Source of the DNA: CBDUXT01 sp965371245
Lineage (GTDB): Bacteria; Planctomycetota; Phycisphaerae; UBA1845
Length of the DNA stretch: 64,000 nucleotides
Assembly: GCA_965371245.1 (NCBI GenBank)
Contig: CBDUXT010000014.1
Span: forward strand, 1-64,000
Direction of reading: 5' to 3'
In this document: positions 52,837 through 62,452 of the stretch, one piece after another
How the letters are laid out: each line of letters opens with the position of its first letter
How positions within the stretch are numbered: the stretch's first letter is position 1
Notes under the pieces: model-generated
Told to the model about the DNA's origin: nothing
Database searches by the model: none
Seen by the model: only the letters and a program-made list of their open reading frames with translations
Program-made: the position numbers and the translations under genes

Positions 52837-54017
52837 GGCATTTAGGAACGCGGCCTCCTCAGCAGGATTCGTCGGTACATCGGAACGGCCCACGAGTCGG
52901 AAAACGCCGTTCTCGAAGCCGTGCGGGCCGAGTTGTCTCTGCGCCAGGTGGTTCGAAAGCGACATCGAGTTTGCTGATCTTGTTTTCACTGGCATCAGAC
53001 CTGCCCCTCATCCTGCGGCTCGGGACCCTGTCGACCGTCGCTCGCCATAACGAGCGAAGCGAGCGGACGACGGTCGATAGGGTGGGTCGCAGGCGGCCTG
53101 CGGACGGGCTCCCCGAGGCTTGAGCGGGTTCGGGACACCCACAAGTCCTACTGAAGAGCCGGACGGTGAAGGCGCACATCCATACAGGCGCAGCGATTGG
53201 GAACGCGATCGCAGGTGGTGTTCGCGATCGCAAGACGTCAAATTGGATCCGAAACGGTGTTTGTGAGGTCGATTTGGGGCGCGCCGATGCTTCCGGTAGC
53301 ACAGGTGGAGGAAAAACCCGCGTCGTGGCGTTGCGGGAATCTCAGAGCGTTTCAGGATGTTGTTCGGACTTGCTGTCGAGATTACACGAAGTGCCTGCGG
53401 TGCGGGCTGATGGAAGCAAGACCCCGGTTTTCTGTGCGGGAAGGACGGTCGAGTTCGAGTGTTGGGCGAGATGGGGAAGCTCGGGTTTGGGCAGCAACGC
53501 CCCAAGGCGGCCTGGGCCGGTGACGTAAGTTCTTGACCCATAGCCGTTTGCGTCGGACGTTCTGCGGTCTTGCAAACCGCAGGTTACGCACACAGGGATG
53601 GGGGATGCAAACCCCACGCCCCGGAAACAGGCGAGGGAGTCCTGCAATCACCTTGGATAGACTCCCCCGAACGAGGCGCACGGCGTGCCAGACCTTACCA
53701 AACGCCGGCACAAGACGTATCACTGGTCCTTCGCCGCGCTCGATGCGACTTGCGCGGTCGGGGCGGTGGTTTCACGAACCGCTGCATTCACGGCGGGGGC
53801 TTCAAACCCCGCCCAAAATGCGCGGGTGCGGATTCTGCCTGCAGGTAGCAGCAGCGCCCCAGGAGGGCGGTCGGCCGCTCAGCCCCAGCTCCAGTTTCAG
53901 GGCGAGAACAATGCGACCGTTGTCGTCGTCTGGTAGCGCGTGGTCCCTGGCCGTTGGCGAGCAGGCATTCCTCGAATCCTCCGGTAGCGTCCTCTCGCAA
54001 CGACGCTACGGCAGGAT
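52837..54017. other. 1.2-kb gene-poor zone with hairpins and a dispersed repeat
   Basis: Several overlapping Arg/Pro-rich frames run on both strands; none has a ribosome binding site or domain signal. It contains hairpin repeat copy B (53015-53130) and three hairpins with similar loops: CTGCGGT-cttgcaa-ACCGCAG (53562-53582), TGGGG-gatgcaaa-CCCCA (53599-53616) and GGCGGGG-gcttcaaa-CCCCGCC (53792-53813). I see no gene in it. Confidence 0.45.
53015..53130. repeat. dispersed hairpin repeat, copy B
   Basis: Homologous to copy A at 35641-35780. The core hairpin has arms TCGACCGTCG / CGACGGTCGA around a loop containing CGCTCGCC and GCGAAGCGAGC. Where copy A has G in the 5' arm, copy B has A, and the partner base in the 3' arm changes from C to T, so pairing is kept. 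Confidence 0.6.
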
Positions 54018-54731
54018 TCAGCTACAGCTCTTCTCTGCCCGAAGAATCACAAATAAGGGTATTTCCCTCGCGACCGGATCTGAGTCGCCCATGCACCAGC
54101 CGAATGGCGGTGGGGACGGCTCCTCGATCGTCGAGATTCGAAGGCCCGCACGCGTAATCACCCGCCAATATGTCTCAATGGTGCGGTGGTACTTTACGAC
54201 GCCGTCTACGAACCAGTGATGCGGGCGCGGACCCTCGTCCCAATAAGCTCTACTCGCACCAGCCGCCGCCCCCAGACTCTGCGTGTAGTATGGATGGTTT
54301 ACTGAACAGACGAAAACACCGCAAGGCCGGAGCCAATGTGCAACCGAAGCGATAATCCGCTCCAGGGGTTCTACGTAATGCAGTGTTAGAGAGCTTACAA
54401 CCAGGTCCCAGGTTGCTTCCGCGGCCTGAAACTCCTCTACGGCAACGTTCCGAATCGTGACCGCCTCGAGACCGTCGCCCTGCTCGCCTGCCCGCTCGCA
54501 CATCCGTTGTGACAAGTCTATCCCAGTGACGGTGCGTGCACGGTTTCTTGCAGCCCACATTGCGAACGCGCCATCGCCGGATCCGATGTCCAACACATCG
54601 CGATCCTGCACATCACCTACTAGACGCAAGACTGCGGGCTTTTCAACATTCTCAGTTGGGCAACGTGGATTTCCACGGTAATCCCAGTAACTCTCGAAGA
54701 AACCGGCTACATCAAATATGTTCTGCTTCAT
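54018..54731 (-). CDS. class I SAM-dependent methyltransferase
   Basis: 237 aa from the ATG at 54731, which shares a base with the stop of the ABC lipoprotein gene (TAATG), so translation is coupled. Motif I VLDIGSGDGAF (48-56), motif II TGIDLSQ, motif III FEAAEATWDLVVSSLTLHYVE; a long C-terminal domain (HHWFVDGVVKYHRTIETYW) completes a standard small-molecule methyltransferase fold. It is the last gene of the transporter operon. The substrate may be the transported molecule or its product. Confidence 0.82.
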   Translation of the reverse strand: MKQNIFDVAGFFESYWDYRGNPRCPTENVEKPAVLRLVGDVQDRDVLDIGSGDGAFAMWAARNRARTVTGIDLSQRMCERAGEQGDGLEAVTIRNVAVEEFQAAEATWDLVVSSLTLHYVEPLERIIASVAHWLRPCGVFVCSVNHPYYTQSLGAAAGASRAYWDEGPRPHHWFVDGVVKYHRTIETYWRVITRAGLRISTIEEPSPPPFGWCMGDSDPVAREIPLFVILRAEKSCS

Positions 54732-55789
54732 TACCGACCCGCCAGCTCGCGCCGAGCACTCTCCACCAATTCGTCTGTATAGCATGCCGAGATGTCAGGG
54801 GCATGCTTCAACAGTCCGCTCGCACGGAATATCTCTGCTGTGTGTTTCCACGTACGACGTGGCATAGATCCCACTCTCTTTGGATCATTACTAAGCAAGT
54901 ACTCCTTTGTGACGCGCCACACCTTAATTTCCGTCTCGCGCTTCAGCTTTGGATTCGCGTCCAATACTATGTCTACAACACGCTCATCTGGCATGGATTG
55001 TGATGCGATAATCGCGCTTAACATTGCACGCACAAATCCCCCAAGTGCCTGTCTTCTATTCTTAAGCGTCGTCTCTGTCGTGAAGACTACGTTCCCGCCG
55101 GGCCGTACGCCGTACTCGTATGGGTCGATTATCGAGACCGGATGACCGCTATGCTCGACTGCTATGGGTTGGTTCGAAATATACCCAACGGTTGAGACGT
55201 CGATTGCGCCAGTCAGCAATGGCGTGAGATCGAAGCCAATAGTGACCTCAGTTAAGGTTCTGCGGTCAATGCCGAGTTTGGCCATCACCGCGACGTAAAC
55301 GGTTCCAGTATCGGAGCCCGGAATCCAACCCACGCGTTTCCCCACGAATTGGTCGGGCTTCGTAATGCCACTCTCGCGAAGTGCGAGGAACACCACGCCG
55401 GATTTCACATACTCCTCAGCTATAGCCACAACAGGAACGCCCTTTTCGCGTGCTAACAGAATCTGTGCATAGCTCGCGAGCCCGAGATCATCCTCTCCCG
55501 CACTAACCGATCTGATCGGGTCGATCCCCACGCCCCCAGGCCGTATATCGACTTCCACTCCTTCGCGCGCGAATAGGCCATCCTCCTGTGCGATGAAATG
55601 GTGAGCGAATGAGCTATATACGAACCACTTCAGGCGAAGGGATAGCTTTTCACTTGACGGTGACGTTGTCCGTTCGGCGGGCACGGCCACTTGTGACTGG
55701 CTGTCTCTCGTACGCTCGCATCCTATTAGAAACAGGCAGGCCACACACAGTAGACGGCGCGTCATACCAAAGCGCAAATGGAGTCGCAT
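54731..55789 (-). CDS. ABC transporter substrate-binding lipoprotein, NMT1/SsuA type
   Basis: A 352-aa lipoprotein: the lipobox LFLIGC puts the lipidated Cys at residue 24. The body carries LRLKWFVYSSFAHHFIAQEDGLFAREGVEVDIRPGG, typical of the NMT1/ThiY/SsuA family that feeds sulfonate, nitrate or pyrimidine importers, and VGKRVGWIPGSDTGTVYVAV. A ribosome binding site GGAGAG precedes the ATG at 55789. The specific ligand is unknown. Confidence 0.85.
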   Translation of the reverse strand: MRLHLRFGMTRRLLCVACLFLIGCERTRDSQSQVAVPAERTTSPSSEKLSLRLKWFVYSSFAHHFIAQEDGLFAREGVEVDIRPGGVGIDPIRSVSAGEDDLGLASYAQILLAREKGVPVVAIAEEYVKSGVVFLALRESGITKPDQFVGKRVGWIPGSDTGTVYVAVMAKLGIDRRTLTEVTIGFDLTPLLTGAIDVSTVGYISNQPIAVEHSGHPVSIIDPYEYGVRPGGNVVFTTETTLKNRRQALGGFVRAMLSAIIASQSMPDERVVDIVLDANPKLKRETEIKVWRVTKEYLLSNDPKRVGSMPRRTWKHTAEIFRASGLLKHAPDISACYTDELVESARRELAGR

Positions 55790-55799
55790 TGGAACTCTC

Positions 55800-56528
55800 C
55801 TAAACGTAGAGATACTTGCCTAGCGGGCGTTCAAGTAGGCCCACACACACGAATGCGCCGATTCCGAGGGCGCTACTGAGAATAGCGGCGGCAAACACGA
55901 GCCCGGAGTTTAGATTAGCCGAAGCAATCATCAGAGTCATACCAAGTCCATGGCGGCTCCCTGCAGACTCGCCAATCAAGCTGCCCAACACCGCCATCGG
56001 TGCAGCCATCTTTAGACCGGCCAATACGAACCTTGTGCTACGGGGAGCGATCAACTTCCTGACAGTCTGCCACCGAGAGGCACCAAGAATGCGGAAGAGA
56101 TCGCGCTCGTGTTGAGAGATGCGCATTGTGCCCTCCGCTCCTGCAATAATAATCGGAAATACGGCGATGATCGCGGCAAGCACAATCTTGCCTGTGTGGC
56201 CGTATCCGAACCAAAGCAGGAATATCGGGGCCAGTATCAATATGGGCACAGATTTTAGAGCCACCGCTCCAGACAGGACCGCCGCGCGGGTATTGGGAAC
56301 GTACGCCATCACGACTGTCACAATGCTCGCCACGATCATGGCGAGCAATAGCCCGGCCAAGGATTGCGCAGCCGTAGCGCACAAGTCGATGGCCAAGGCG
56401 TCGCGATACTCCCAAAATGCAAGTCCGATATTCGATGGTGAGGGAAGAATGTACTGAGGAACGCCAAACACGTAGATGGCGCCCTCCCATACAAGGCCTC
56501 CCATTACGGACACGGCGCAAAACCACAT
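55800..56528 (-). CDS. ABC transporter permease, SsuC/TauC type
   Basis: About 242 aa; six hydrophobic segments and the EAA-like loop RILGASRWQTVRKLIAPRSTRF. The stop of the ATPase gene overlaps the ATG at 56528 (TGATG), so that start is chosen; a TTG at 56540 is also possible. It forms the channel for the importer. Confidence 0.85.
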   Translation of the reverse strand: MWFCAVSVMGGLVWEGAIYVFGVPQYILPSPSNIGLAFWEYRDALAIDLCATAAQSLAGLLLAMIVASIVTVVMAYVPNTRAAVLSGAVALKSVPILILAPIFLLWFGYGHTGKIVLAAIIAVFPIIIAGAEGTMRISQHERDLFRILGASRWQTVRKLIAPRSTRFVLAGLKMAAPMAVLGSLIGESAGSRHGLGMTLMIASANLNSGLVFAAAILSSALGIGAFVCVGLLERPLGKYLYV

Positions 56529-57340
56529 CAAGCGTCGCAATTTGGGTCACCTTTCTTGATGTCGCCCTCGTATACACCCTTCTCGACGCCGTTTGCGAGC
56601 ACATCTCTCAAGTGCCTGCGGACGTCCGCCAAGCACGCGTTGTCGGGATCACGTAGACGTTCCTCGCGACTCAGCGGCACTTCACACACGTCCAATATCG
56701 TCGCCGGCAGACGGGAAAGGACCACGATCCGCTCCGCAAGCAAAGAGGCTTCGAGTATCGAGTGCGTTACTAGCAGACATGCGACTTGCTCAGAGTCAAG
56801 AAGCTGCGAAAGGAGCTTTTGGAGACTGCTGCGCGTCAATTCGTCCGTCGCAGCGAAGGCCTCATCGAGGAGCAGAATCGTCGGCTTTGGCTCGACAACT
56901 AACGCGCGTGCCAACGCAGCCCGCGCCTTCATGCCTCCCGACAATTGGTGCGGCAGATAATCAGCAAATCCCTCCAGCCCGACCGCAGCTAGTGTTGCGA
57001 CGAATTCGTGTGTGTTACGCACTTCCCGGCCCGAGAGCTCGGCGGGCAGCCGCACGTTTTCCGATAGCGACCTCCAAGGGAGCAACGTGGGCTCCTGAAA
57101 CACGAAGCCAACTGCGGCCTGCCCGTCATCCTGCGGAGAGGCCAGGTGGATAGCTCCGCCGCTCGGTAATTCAAGGGAAGCGGCGATACGCAGGAGCGTC
57201 GTTTTTCCGCAACCCGATGGACCAATACACGCCACGACTTCGCCGAATCCGACCTCCAGTGTGATTTGGTCAAGCACGTCTAGTCGTCCACTGGCCGTAT
57301 CGAAGTGTTTGCTGACATTCTCGAGTGAAAGAACAGGCAT
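56528..57340 (-). CDS. ABC transporter ATP-binding protein, SsuB/TauB type
   Basis: A 270-aa ATPase: Walker A GPSGCGKTT (40-48), Q-loop GFVFQEPTLLPW, signature LSGGMKAR, Walker B TILLLDEAF and switch His in LLVTHS. The tail (ADVRRHLRDVLANG) is a helical extension. Second gene of the regulator-ABC operon. Confidence 0.9.
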   Translation of the reverse strand: MPVLSLENVSKHFDTASGRLDVLDQITLEVGFGEVVACIGPSGCGKTTLLRIAASLELPSGGAIHLASPQDDGQAAVGFVFQEPTLLPWRSLSENVRLPAELSGREVRNTHEFVATLAAVGLEGFADYLPHQLSGGMKARAALARALVVEPKPTILLLDEAFAATDELTRSSLQKLLSQLLDSEQVACLLVTHSILEASLLAERIVVLSRLPATILDVCEVPLSREERLRDPDNACLADVRRHLRDVLANGVEKGVYEGDIKKGDPNCDA

Positions 57341-57346
57341 TGTATA

Positions 57347-58243
57347 TCAGCCGAGCCGACAGAGGATCTCCCTCAACGGCGGCTCGGACTCTCCAGTATC
57401 GCTGAGGTAATAAACGAGATACTCCACAAAGGCGTCGCGCGTGTCGTGATCCGCGTACAGCAGAAGTGATTTGTCTTGTACTCCGCCGAACGGGAAGCTT
57501 GCGAAGAGCTCGATTAGACGGTCACCAGTCTGTGCCAATTGCGAATAGAGGCCAAATCGCATGTTCCATGCGAAAAAGGGACACCAACTTGCCGCGGTGA
57601 ACGCGACCTCTCGGAGAAGCAATCGAGATTCCAGTACATCGGTCCTCAACCCCAGTTCCGTTGCGGCGCGACGTCCCCGTGTCCGAATGAGGTCGAACTG
57701 TTCCCTTGCGTTGACCCGACTCAGATACGTTGATAGCCCGCTGGCCTCGCTAGTCAGCTTTTTAATGAAGCGGTCTTCGGGACGCAGGTAAAGGAAGATC
57801 GCTCCAGCGTTTACTGCTCTTACGATGTGGTAGCCGATCGGATCCTGACCGCCGGCCCAACCGCGTGACGTCAGCTCAATCTGCGGAGAGTTGAACGAAG
57901 CATGAACCACAAGGTCCGATGAAGTCATCTGTTTGTAGAGCTCCATGATTGTGCGTGGGAGTCCGCCGCCCACGGCATTTATCTGTCGGTCAACGGATTT
58001 GCGGGCCCGGGCGATCGGGGTCTCAAAGCGGTCTCGTCGCTTAATCACGCTGTGCGTGTCAGCCAAGTCCGCCCGGCTTTTCCCGAGGACTTTCGCCAGC
58101 GCCTTCACTTCCTCGTCGTAGAAAGCATTCCGGGCCAAATGCGCTCGGAAAATGTCGGGATCGAGCCCTAGAGACTTGGCAAGGTCGTTCTGACTCCGAT
58201 TCGTCCGCCGCAAGTGGTTGCGGATGAGCGTCTTGAGCTTCAT
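57347..58243 (-). CDS. HTH-regulator with unknown C-terminal sensor domain (298 aa)
   Basis: Residues 1-65 are XRE-like (LRRTNRSQNDLAKSLGLDPDIFRAHL, then KALAKVLGKSRADL). The rest is a single unrecognised domain, with EQFDLIRTRGRRAATELG and hydrophobic WCPFFAWNMRFGLYSQL. Lies 6 bp upstream of the ABC ATPase gene on the same strand, so it is probably the regulator of the importer and senses a ligand in its C-terminal domain. Confidence 0.75.
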   Translation of the reverse strand: MKLKTLIRNHLRRTNRSQNDLAKSLGLDPDIFRAHLARNAFYDEEVKALAKVLGKSRADLADTHSVIKRRDRFETPIARARKSVDRQINAVGGGLPRTIMELYKQMTSSDLVVHASFNSPQIELTSRGWAGGQDPIGYHIVRAVNAGAIFLYLRPEDRFIKKLTSEASGLSTYLSRVNAREQFDLIRTRGRRAATELGLRTDVLESRLLLREVAFTAASWCPFFAWNMRFGLYSQLAQTGDRLIELFASFPFGGVQDKSLLLYADHDTRDAFVEYLVYYLSDTGESEPPLREILCRLG

Positions 58244-58385
58244 GCGGTAATCGTACCCGGATCCGTCGAGGTGTTCAATGCCCCGTAGCGCGCCGGAATA
58301 ATCTATTTGTTCTGGAATAGGCCGTCTGCGGCCTTCCGTTGAATCACGGCTTGGTATTGGGGTTTGTTGAGCCTAGAATGGGGAT

Positions 58386-58412
58386 GGGCTGAGGGGCTAA
58401 GCCCCTCAGCCC
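58386..58412. terminator. perfect 12-bp hairpin, terminator candidate
   Basis: GGGCTGAGGGGC (58386-58397), loop TAA, GCCCCTCAGCCC (58401-58412). It lies 19 bp past the stop of the 64-aa gene. There is no clear T-run on either side. Confidence 0.55.
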
Positions 58413-58430
58413 GGCACCCAGGCTGGCTGG

Positions 58431-58625
58431 TCAAGGCAACCATGGATGTGCTGCCCGCCAAACGGCAGCGTGGAACACCGGATCAAGCTTGGGCCGGCCA
58501 GCTTGGTACCATTCTCGGACGAAGTCCTGGGCGAGTTTCTGAAGCTCCGCCGGGAGCCGGCCCCCTGGTCTGCTGGAATAGGCTCTAGGGGGCCGCTTCG
58601 TCCTTCCCCTTGGGATTTTACCCAT
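58431..58625 (-). CDS. small basic protein (64 aa) with strong expression signals
   Basis: MGKIPRGRTKRPPRAYSSRPGG, then a helical half PAELQKLAQDFVREWYQAG, ending in PVFHAAVWRAAHPWLP. The start is fixed by AAGGAGGTG 5 bp before the ATG, a near-perfect ribosome binding site. A consensus promoter lies upstream and a hairpin downstream. No family is recognised; the basic N-terminus with a helical C-terminus suggests nucleic-acid or ribosome binding, which is inference. Confidence 0.7.
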   Translation of the reverse strand: MGKIPRGRTKRPPRAYSSRPGGRLPAELQKLAQDFVREWYQAGRPKLDPVFHAAVWRAAHPWLP

Positions 58626-59509
58626 CGGGCACCTCCTTTTGGGGACATCGTTTCACCAGCACGTTGCTGATTTTCCGTCTAATTATAGGCGGTGTTCTGC
58701 GCAGTACAAGACGTTCCGGATGTTCCGGAACAAAATGTATTGGTCGTGTTCTCTGAGTCGATGTCTTATCCCCAGGGTCGGTGTCGAGAAGATGGTTTGA
58801 GTTGGGGATGAAGGCGTTGGCGGGCCGAACGATCGTGCTTCATAACCTAATGAGAGCGGTTTTCGGTAGTCTGGGTGGGGCGAGATGTCAGGTCGAGCAC
58901 GACAGAAGCCTCGGCGAAACCGTTGCTTGCGGACGGCAAACGCCGATTTCGGCCTCGCCCAACCAAATGGAGGCGGGGGGAATCGGCATCCGATCACGGG
59001 AGAAGGCCTACTGACAAACTCGGGTCCGGCAAGGCTCGACGCGGAATGCGACGAGAATCTCCGGAGCAGGTGCTGCTTGCGGTTTTGGCGCCACCGCGGC
59101 GTCGAGCCAACCGAAACGGCTCAGGATTCCCGCTTCGAGCCAAAACGGTTTATTCGCAGGCCCGGAGGACGTCGGCCCCATGGCGCCGTTTCGCCGGGAC
59201 GACGATCCGGACCGTGTACCCGATGAGATGCGGGTTCGGGGAGCCGACGGGCTCGTAAGGCGCTGTGTTCACCAGGGTTGCGAGCGCCGGGCTGGGGGCA
59301 GAATCCCCCCCGCCTCGGCGACTCCGCGCGATTCGGGGCGCTGACTTGGCAACAAGTAATCCGGCTCAAACCGGAGCGAAGTCTTGACGGGTCCTGTGGA
59401 TCTACAGCCTCGGGAACGAACACCTGTGAAAACGAAGGAAAGCACCGCAAAAACATTTCCAGCGCGAGCACCTGAACGCAAATTTGGCGCACGTATTCGC
59501 GCGGTTGCG
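58626..59509. other. gene-poor stretch upstream of the 64-aa gene
   Basis: About 880 bp with no convincing gene, containing the 64-aa gene's promoter at its start. A GGGGG-cagaat-CCCCC hairpin lies near 59297-59312. The rest shows nothing definite. Confidence 0.4.
58682..58709 (-). promoter_or_regulatory. sigma-70 promoter of the 64-aa gene
   Basis: On the minus strand TTGTAC (58709-58704), a 16-bp spacer and TATAAT (58687-58682). The start codon is 57 bp downstream. Confidence 0.65.
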
Positions 59510-60490
59510 CTAGTACCCCAGAATTGGGTGTGGGCTGTACAGCTCCCCAAGGAACGAGCATTCTTCAGCCGAAAGCTCGACCCCGAGCGCTCCAACTGCG
59601 TCGTCTAGGTGCCTTGTCTTCGTTGCCCCGATCACCGCTGCCGTTACGCCAGGTCGACCAAGCAACCACGCGAGCGCAACCTGCGACGGACTGCAAGCCC
59701 TTTGCTTTGCGACCGAGGCAACCCTCTCAGCAATCACAAAATCGCATTCTTGATAGTACATTTCCTGCGCAATCGTGTCGGTTCTTGCTCGTAGGGTTCG
59801 GCGTGCGCCTGAGCGGTCGGCTGTGCCTGCAAGGAATCCCCGCGCCATTGGACTCCACGGTATGATGCTGACATTCTCGTCGATGCAAAGAGGAACCATC
59901 TCGCGCTCTTCCTCCCGATAGATCAAATTGTAGTGATTCTGCATGGACACGAATCGAGCCCACCCGCTCCGGTCGGCGATGTGCAGTGCCTTCGCGAGTT
60001 GCCAGGCGAACATGCTCGACGCTCCCAAGTACCGGACCTTGCCGGCCCTAACCAACTCGTTCATCGCTTCAAGCGTTTCATCGATCGGCGTATCATCGTC
60101 CCACCGATGAATCTGGTAGAGGTCTATGTAGTCGGTTTGAAGGCGCCGAAGTGAATCGTCGACCTCTTTCATGATCTTCGTCCGCGACAGCCCGCCATCG
60201 GAAGGGTCATCCGTCATGGAATAGAAGACTTTTGTTCCGATGACGACTTCTTCGCGCCGACACGGCAACTTCCGAATCGCGCGACCGAGCATTTCCTCGC
60301 TCAAGCCTCGGGAGTACATGTTGGCGGTATCAAAAAAGTTGATCCCATGCTTCCACGCGAGCTTAATGAACTCTTCTCCATCCGCTGCCTCCAAGACCCA
60401 GGGGCGCCATTCTGGCGAGCCATACGACATGGTGCCGAGGCAAAGCCGCGAAACGCGAAGTTCCGTTTGTCCCAATGTGCAGTAGTCCAT
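59510..60490 (-). CDS. aldo/keto reductase
   Basis: 326 aa from the ATG at 60490. All four catalytic residues are present: Asp54 (NFFDTAN), Tyr59 (MYS), Lys87 (IGTKV) and His128 (YQIHRWD). The NADPH-binding end is WLLGRPGVTAAVIGATK. Family members reduce aldehydes or ketones with NADPH. It is the last gene of the aldolase-oxygenase run and may act on the aldolase product. The ATG is preferred to an upstream in-frame start because of AGGA just before it. Confidence 0.85.
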   Translation of the reverse strand: MDYCTLGQTELRVSRLCLGTMSYGSPEWRPWVLEAADGEEFIKLAWKHGINFFDTANMYSRGLSEEMLGRAIRKLPCRREEVVIGTKVFYSMTDDPSDGGLSRTKIMKEVDDSLRRLQTDYIDLYQIHRWDDDTPIDETLEAMNELVRAGKVRYLGASSMFAWQLAKALHIADRSGWARFVSMQNHYNLIYREEEREMVPLCIDENVSIIPWSPMARGFLAGTADRSGARRTLRARTDTIAQEMYYQECDFVIAERVASVAKQRACSPSQVALAWLLGRPGVTAAVIGATKTRHLDDAVGALGVELSAEECSFLGELYSPHPILGY

Positions 60491-60592
60491 TATTCCTCGC
60501 AAGTCTGGTGTAAGCACACTGCGGCGAACCATCGGCTATCGTAGAGTGCATTGGAAACCACCATGATGAAAAGCCACGATCGCATTTTGCCT

Positions 60593-61621
60593 CTACCGAG
60601 CCGCCTGTTCTTCGAGATCCCACTCGACACACGGATGCAACCATTGCAAGCGACGAGAGTCTGTAGGACGAGGAAGCCGACCGGTCCAAACGTTCCTCAG
60701 AACCGAGACAACGACGCCGACAATGGGAATCGGTGCCGTCACGGTTTCAATCCACTGCAGTATCTTACCCTGCACCTTGGGTGGGAAATGCACCGCCTTA
60801 CAGATTTCTCGTATTTGCTCTCTCTCAACTTCGCCGGGCCCGAGAAGTCTCAGGTTTCGGTTCCGCACTTCTCGCCTTAGCTCGTGCAGCAAAACTACGA
60901 ATTGATCACGCGTCAGCTCATGGACGAATTTACTGATGGATTCTCCGAAACGGATCGGTGGCGGCCTGATACTCACATTCTCGATGTGCATTGATGGAAC
61001 GCAAAACGAATCGCGCACCGGGTGAGTCGCCAGCAGCGCGCGCTCGCCAAGTAGCTCCACATAATACGGAATACGAATATTGACATCGAACAAATGCACC
61101 ATTCCTCGCGGCTTCTCCTTCATCTCTTCCGCCAGTTGAACAAAACGCTTATCAGTCTCGAAACGCTCAAGATCAAAGACATGGCGTCCCGCAGACCTCT
61201 TTATCTTTTTGATCCAAGGCTGTCGTTGCACCCTCAACCAGCCCTTAACGCGAGTCTCGTTAGCTCGAACCCAGGCATAGAACCGGTCGAAGGCCGCGTC
61301 GACGAAGCCATCGTCGGGTTTCAATGGAGGCTCGGTCGGATACGTCCTTGCGCCGAAGACACCGGGATCGTAACGCTCTAGCGCTTCAATCAATGGATGT
61401 GGCGCCTTAGGCCGCTGGCCCGGTTGATCGTCCTTCCCGACGGGTTGCATGTATGTGATGCTGTCTGCGTAGACGAACAAATCCGCAAGATTTCCGGCCA
61501 TCTTTCTCGCCCACGGATCACGCGCCGATCCGCGAAACATTGATTCGATCCCATTTAGGCTCGCCACATCCACGGCAGGTGTCCGTGTGTTGAACTCGCT
61601 AGCCCCGACAATATTGTTCAC
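60593..61621 (-). CDS. unknown protein (342 aa), part of the enzyme cluster
   Basis: I do not recognise the family. The start is taken as the GTG at 61621, with AGAGGA 10 bp before. Features: a Trp/Arg-rich region (WKARKMAGNLADL-like), a charged middle (GWLRVQRQPWIKKIKRS), PYYVELLGERALL and a hydrophobic segment APIPIVGVVVSVLRNVW near the end. No catalytic motif is visible. It lies between the oxygenase and the reductase genes, so it belongs to the same unit. Confidence 0.65.
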   Translation of the reverse strand: MNNIVGASEFNTRTPAVDVASLNGIESMFRGSARDPWARKMAGNLADLFVYADSITYMQPVGKDDQPGQRPKAPHPLIEALERYDPGVFGARTYPTEPPLKPDDGFVDAAFDRFYAWVRANETRVKGWLRVQRQPWIKKIKRSAGRHVFDLERFETDKRFVQLAEEMKEKPRGMVHLFDVNIRIPYYVELLGERALLATHPVRDSFCVPSMHIENVSIRPPPIRFGESISKFVHELTRDQFVVLLHELRREVRNRNLRLLGPGEVEREQIREICKAVHFPPKVQGKILQWIETVTAPIPIVGVVVSVLRNVWTGRLPRPTDSRRLQWLHPCVEWDLEEQAAR

Positions 61622-61699
61622 GATCTTCGAATCCTCTCGTTGGCTCTGGTGCCGCAACGTCTGACCGCCCCGAGCATTGCCGCTCCTCCGCGATAACTG

Positions 61700-62404
61700 T
61701 TAATCCGAGGAGATCCACACCCTCCTGAGCTCGCGGCCCCAATCGTCGAAGTGAGTACGCGAATGAACAAAGCGCCAGTTATCAAGGACAAGTAGAGCCC
61801 CAGGGACCCAGCTTATTCGGATGTGATGCTCTTGGAAAAAGAGCATCAAGCGCCGAAAGAACTCGCCGGCCCAGACGTCGTTATCCTCGCGGATCATGCA
61901 ATTCACGCTGATTCGGAGTATCCTTCTTTCGCGGGGGCCCATCTCGCAAATTGGATGGGTGGCGGTCCGGGCGTGCCCGGGCATAGCCTTGATGCCGGAG
62001 CTCGAGACGAATTGCCGAATCTTACTAAGATGCGGCGCGTCGTCGGATGACATGGTCTCGAGAAACCTATAGCCATCCATCAAAGTTGTGAGACCTCCGT
62101 GGTCTCGAGCAGGGCGAATACACCAAAACGCCTGAAAGCGGGGCGGCAATCGTTCGAATTCATAGCATTCGGTGTGCGGGAAGAGCGTGCTGCGGTTCAG
62201 CGAATGATACTTATCTTCGAACTCAGTTCCTGGCCTGACAATCCACTGCTCCTCGTCATTATATTGCGGCATGATGGCCCCAAGGTTGCCTAGGAGATCC
62301 ATGTGGTCGAAGTCAGACGGTAGACCAGCGAGAAAAAAGTAACCCTCACTATCGAGTATCGCGCGCAGATCGCGGATTGTACCTTCGTCCAGTGTTCTTG
62401 GCAT
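61700..62404 (-). CDS. TauD-family Fe(II)/2-oxoglutarate-dependent oxygenase
   Basis: 234 aa. The metal triad is His77-x-Glu79 (LFPHTECYEF) and distal His214 (WRFVHSRTHF); the 2-oxoglutarate Arg is Arg227/Arg228 (ELRRVWI). HxE in place of the HxD usual in TauD occurs in clavaminate-synthase-like members. The ATG at 62404 has AGAGGA 8 bp upstream; a TTG at 62422 is less likely. Predicted to hydroxylate a small molecule, likely an amino-acid-derived one given its neighbour. Confidence 0.85.
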   Translation of the reverse strand: MPRTLDEGTIRDLRAILDSEGYFFLAGLPSDFDHMDLLGNLGAIMPQYNDEEQWIVRPGTEFEDKYHSLNRSTLFPHTECYEFERLPPRFQAFWCIRPARDHGGLTTLMDGYRFLETMSSDDAPHLSKIRQFVSSSGIKAMPGHARTATHPICEMGPRERRILRISVNCMIREDNDVWAGEFFRRLMLFFQEHHIRISWVPGALLVLDNWRFVHSRTHFDDWGRELRRVWISSD

Positions 62405-62452
62405 ACTCTTAATCCTCTTCAATTCGCGTTTACCGGGGCGACGGCTTGCTCC

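Noticed and set aside
53562..53616. tRNA-like anticodon hairpin (stem with CTTGCAA loop)
   Set aside because: No acceptor stem, D arm or TTCRA-type T loop can be fitted around it.
53533..54219. 228-aa plus-strand frame
   Set aside because: Pro/Arg-rich, no ribosome site, antisense to the methyltransferase end and crossing three hairpins.
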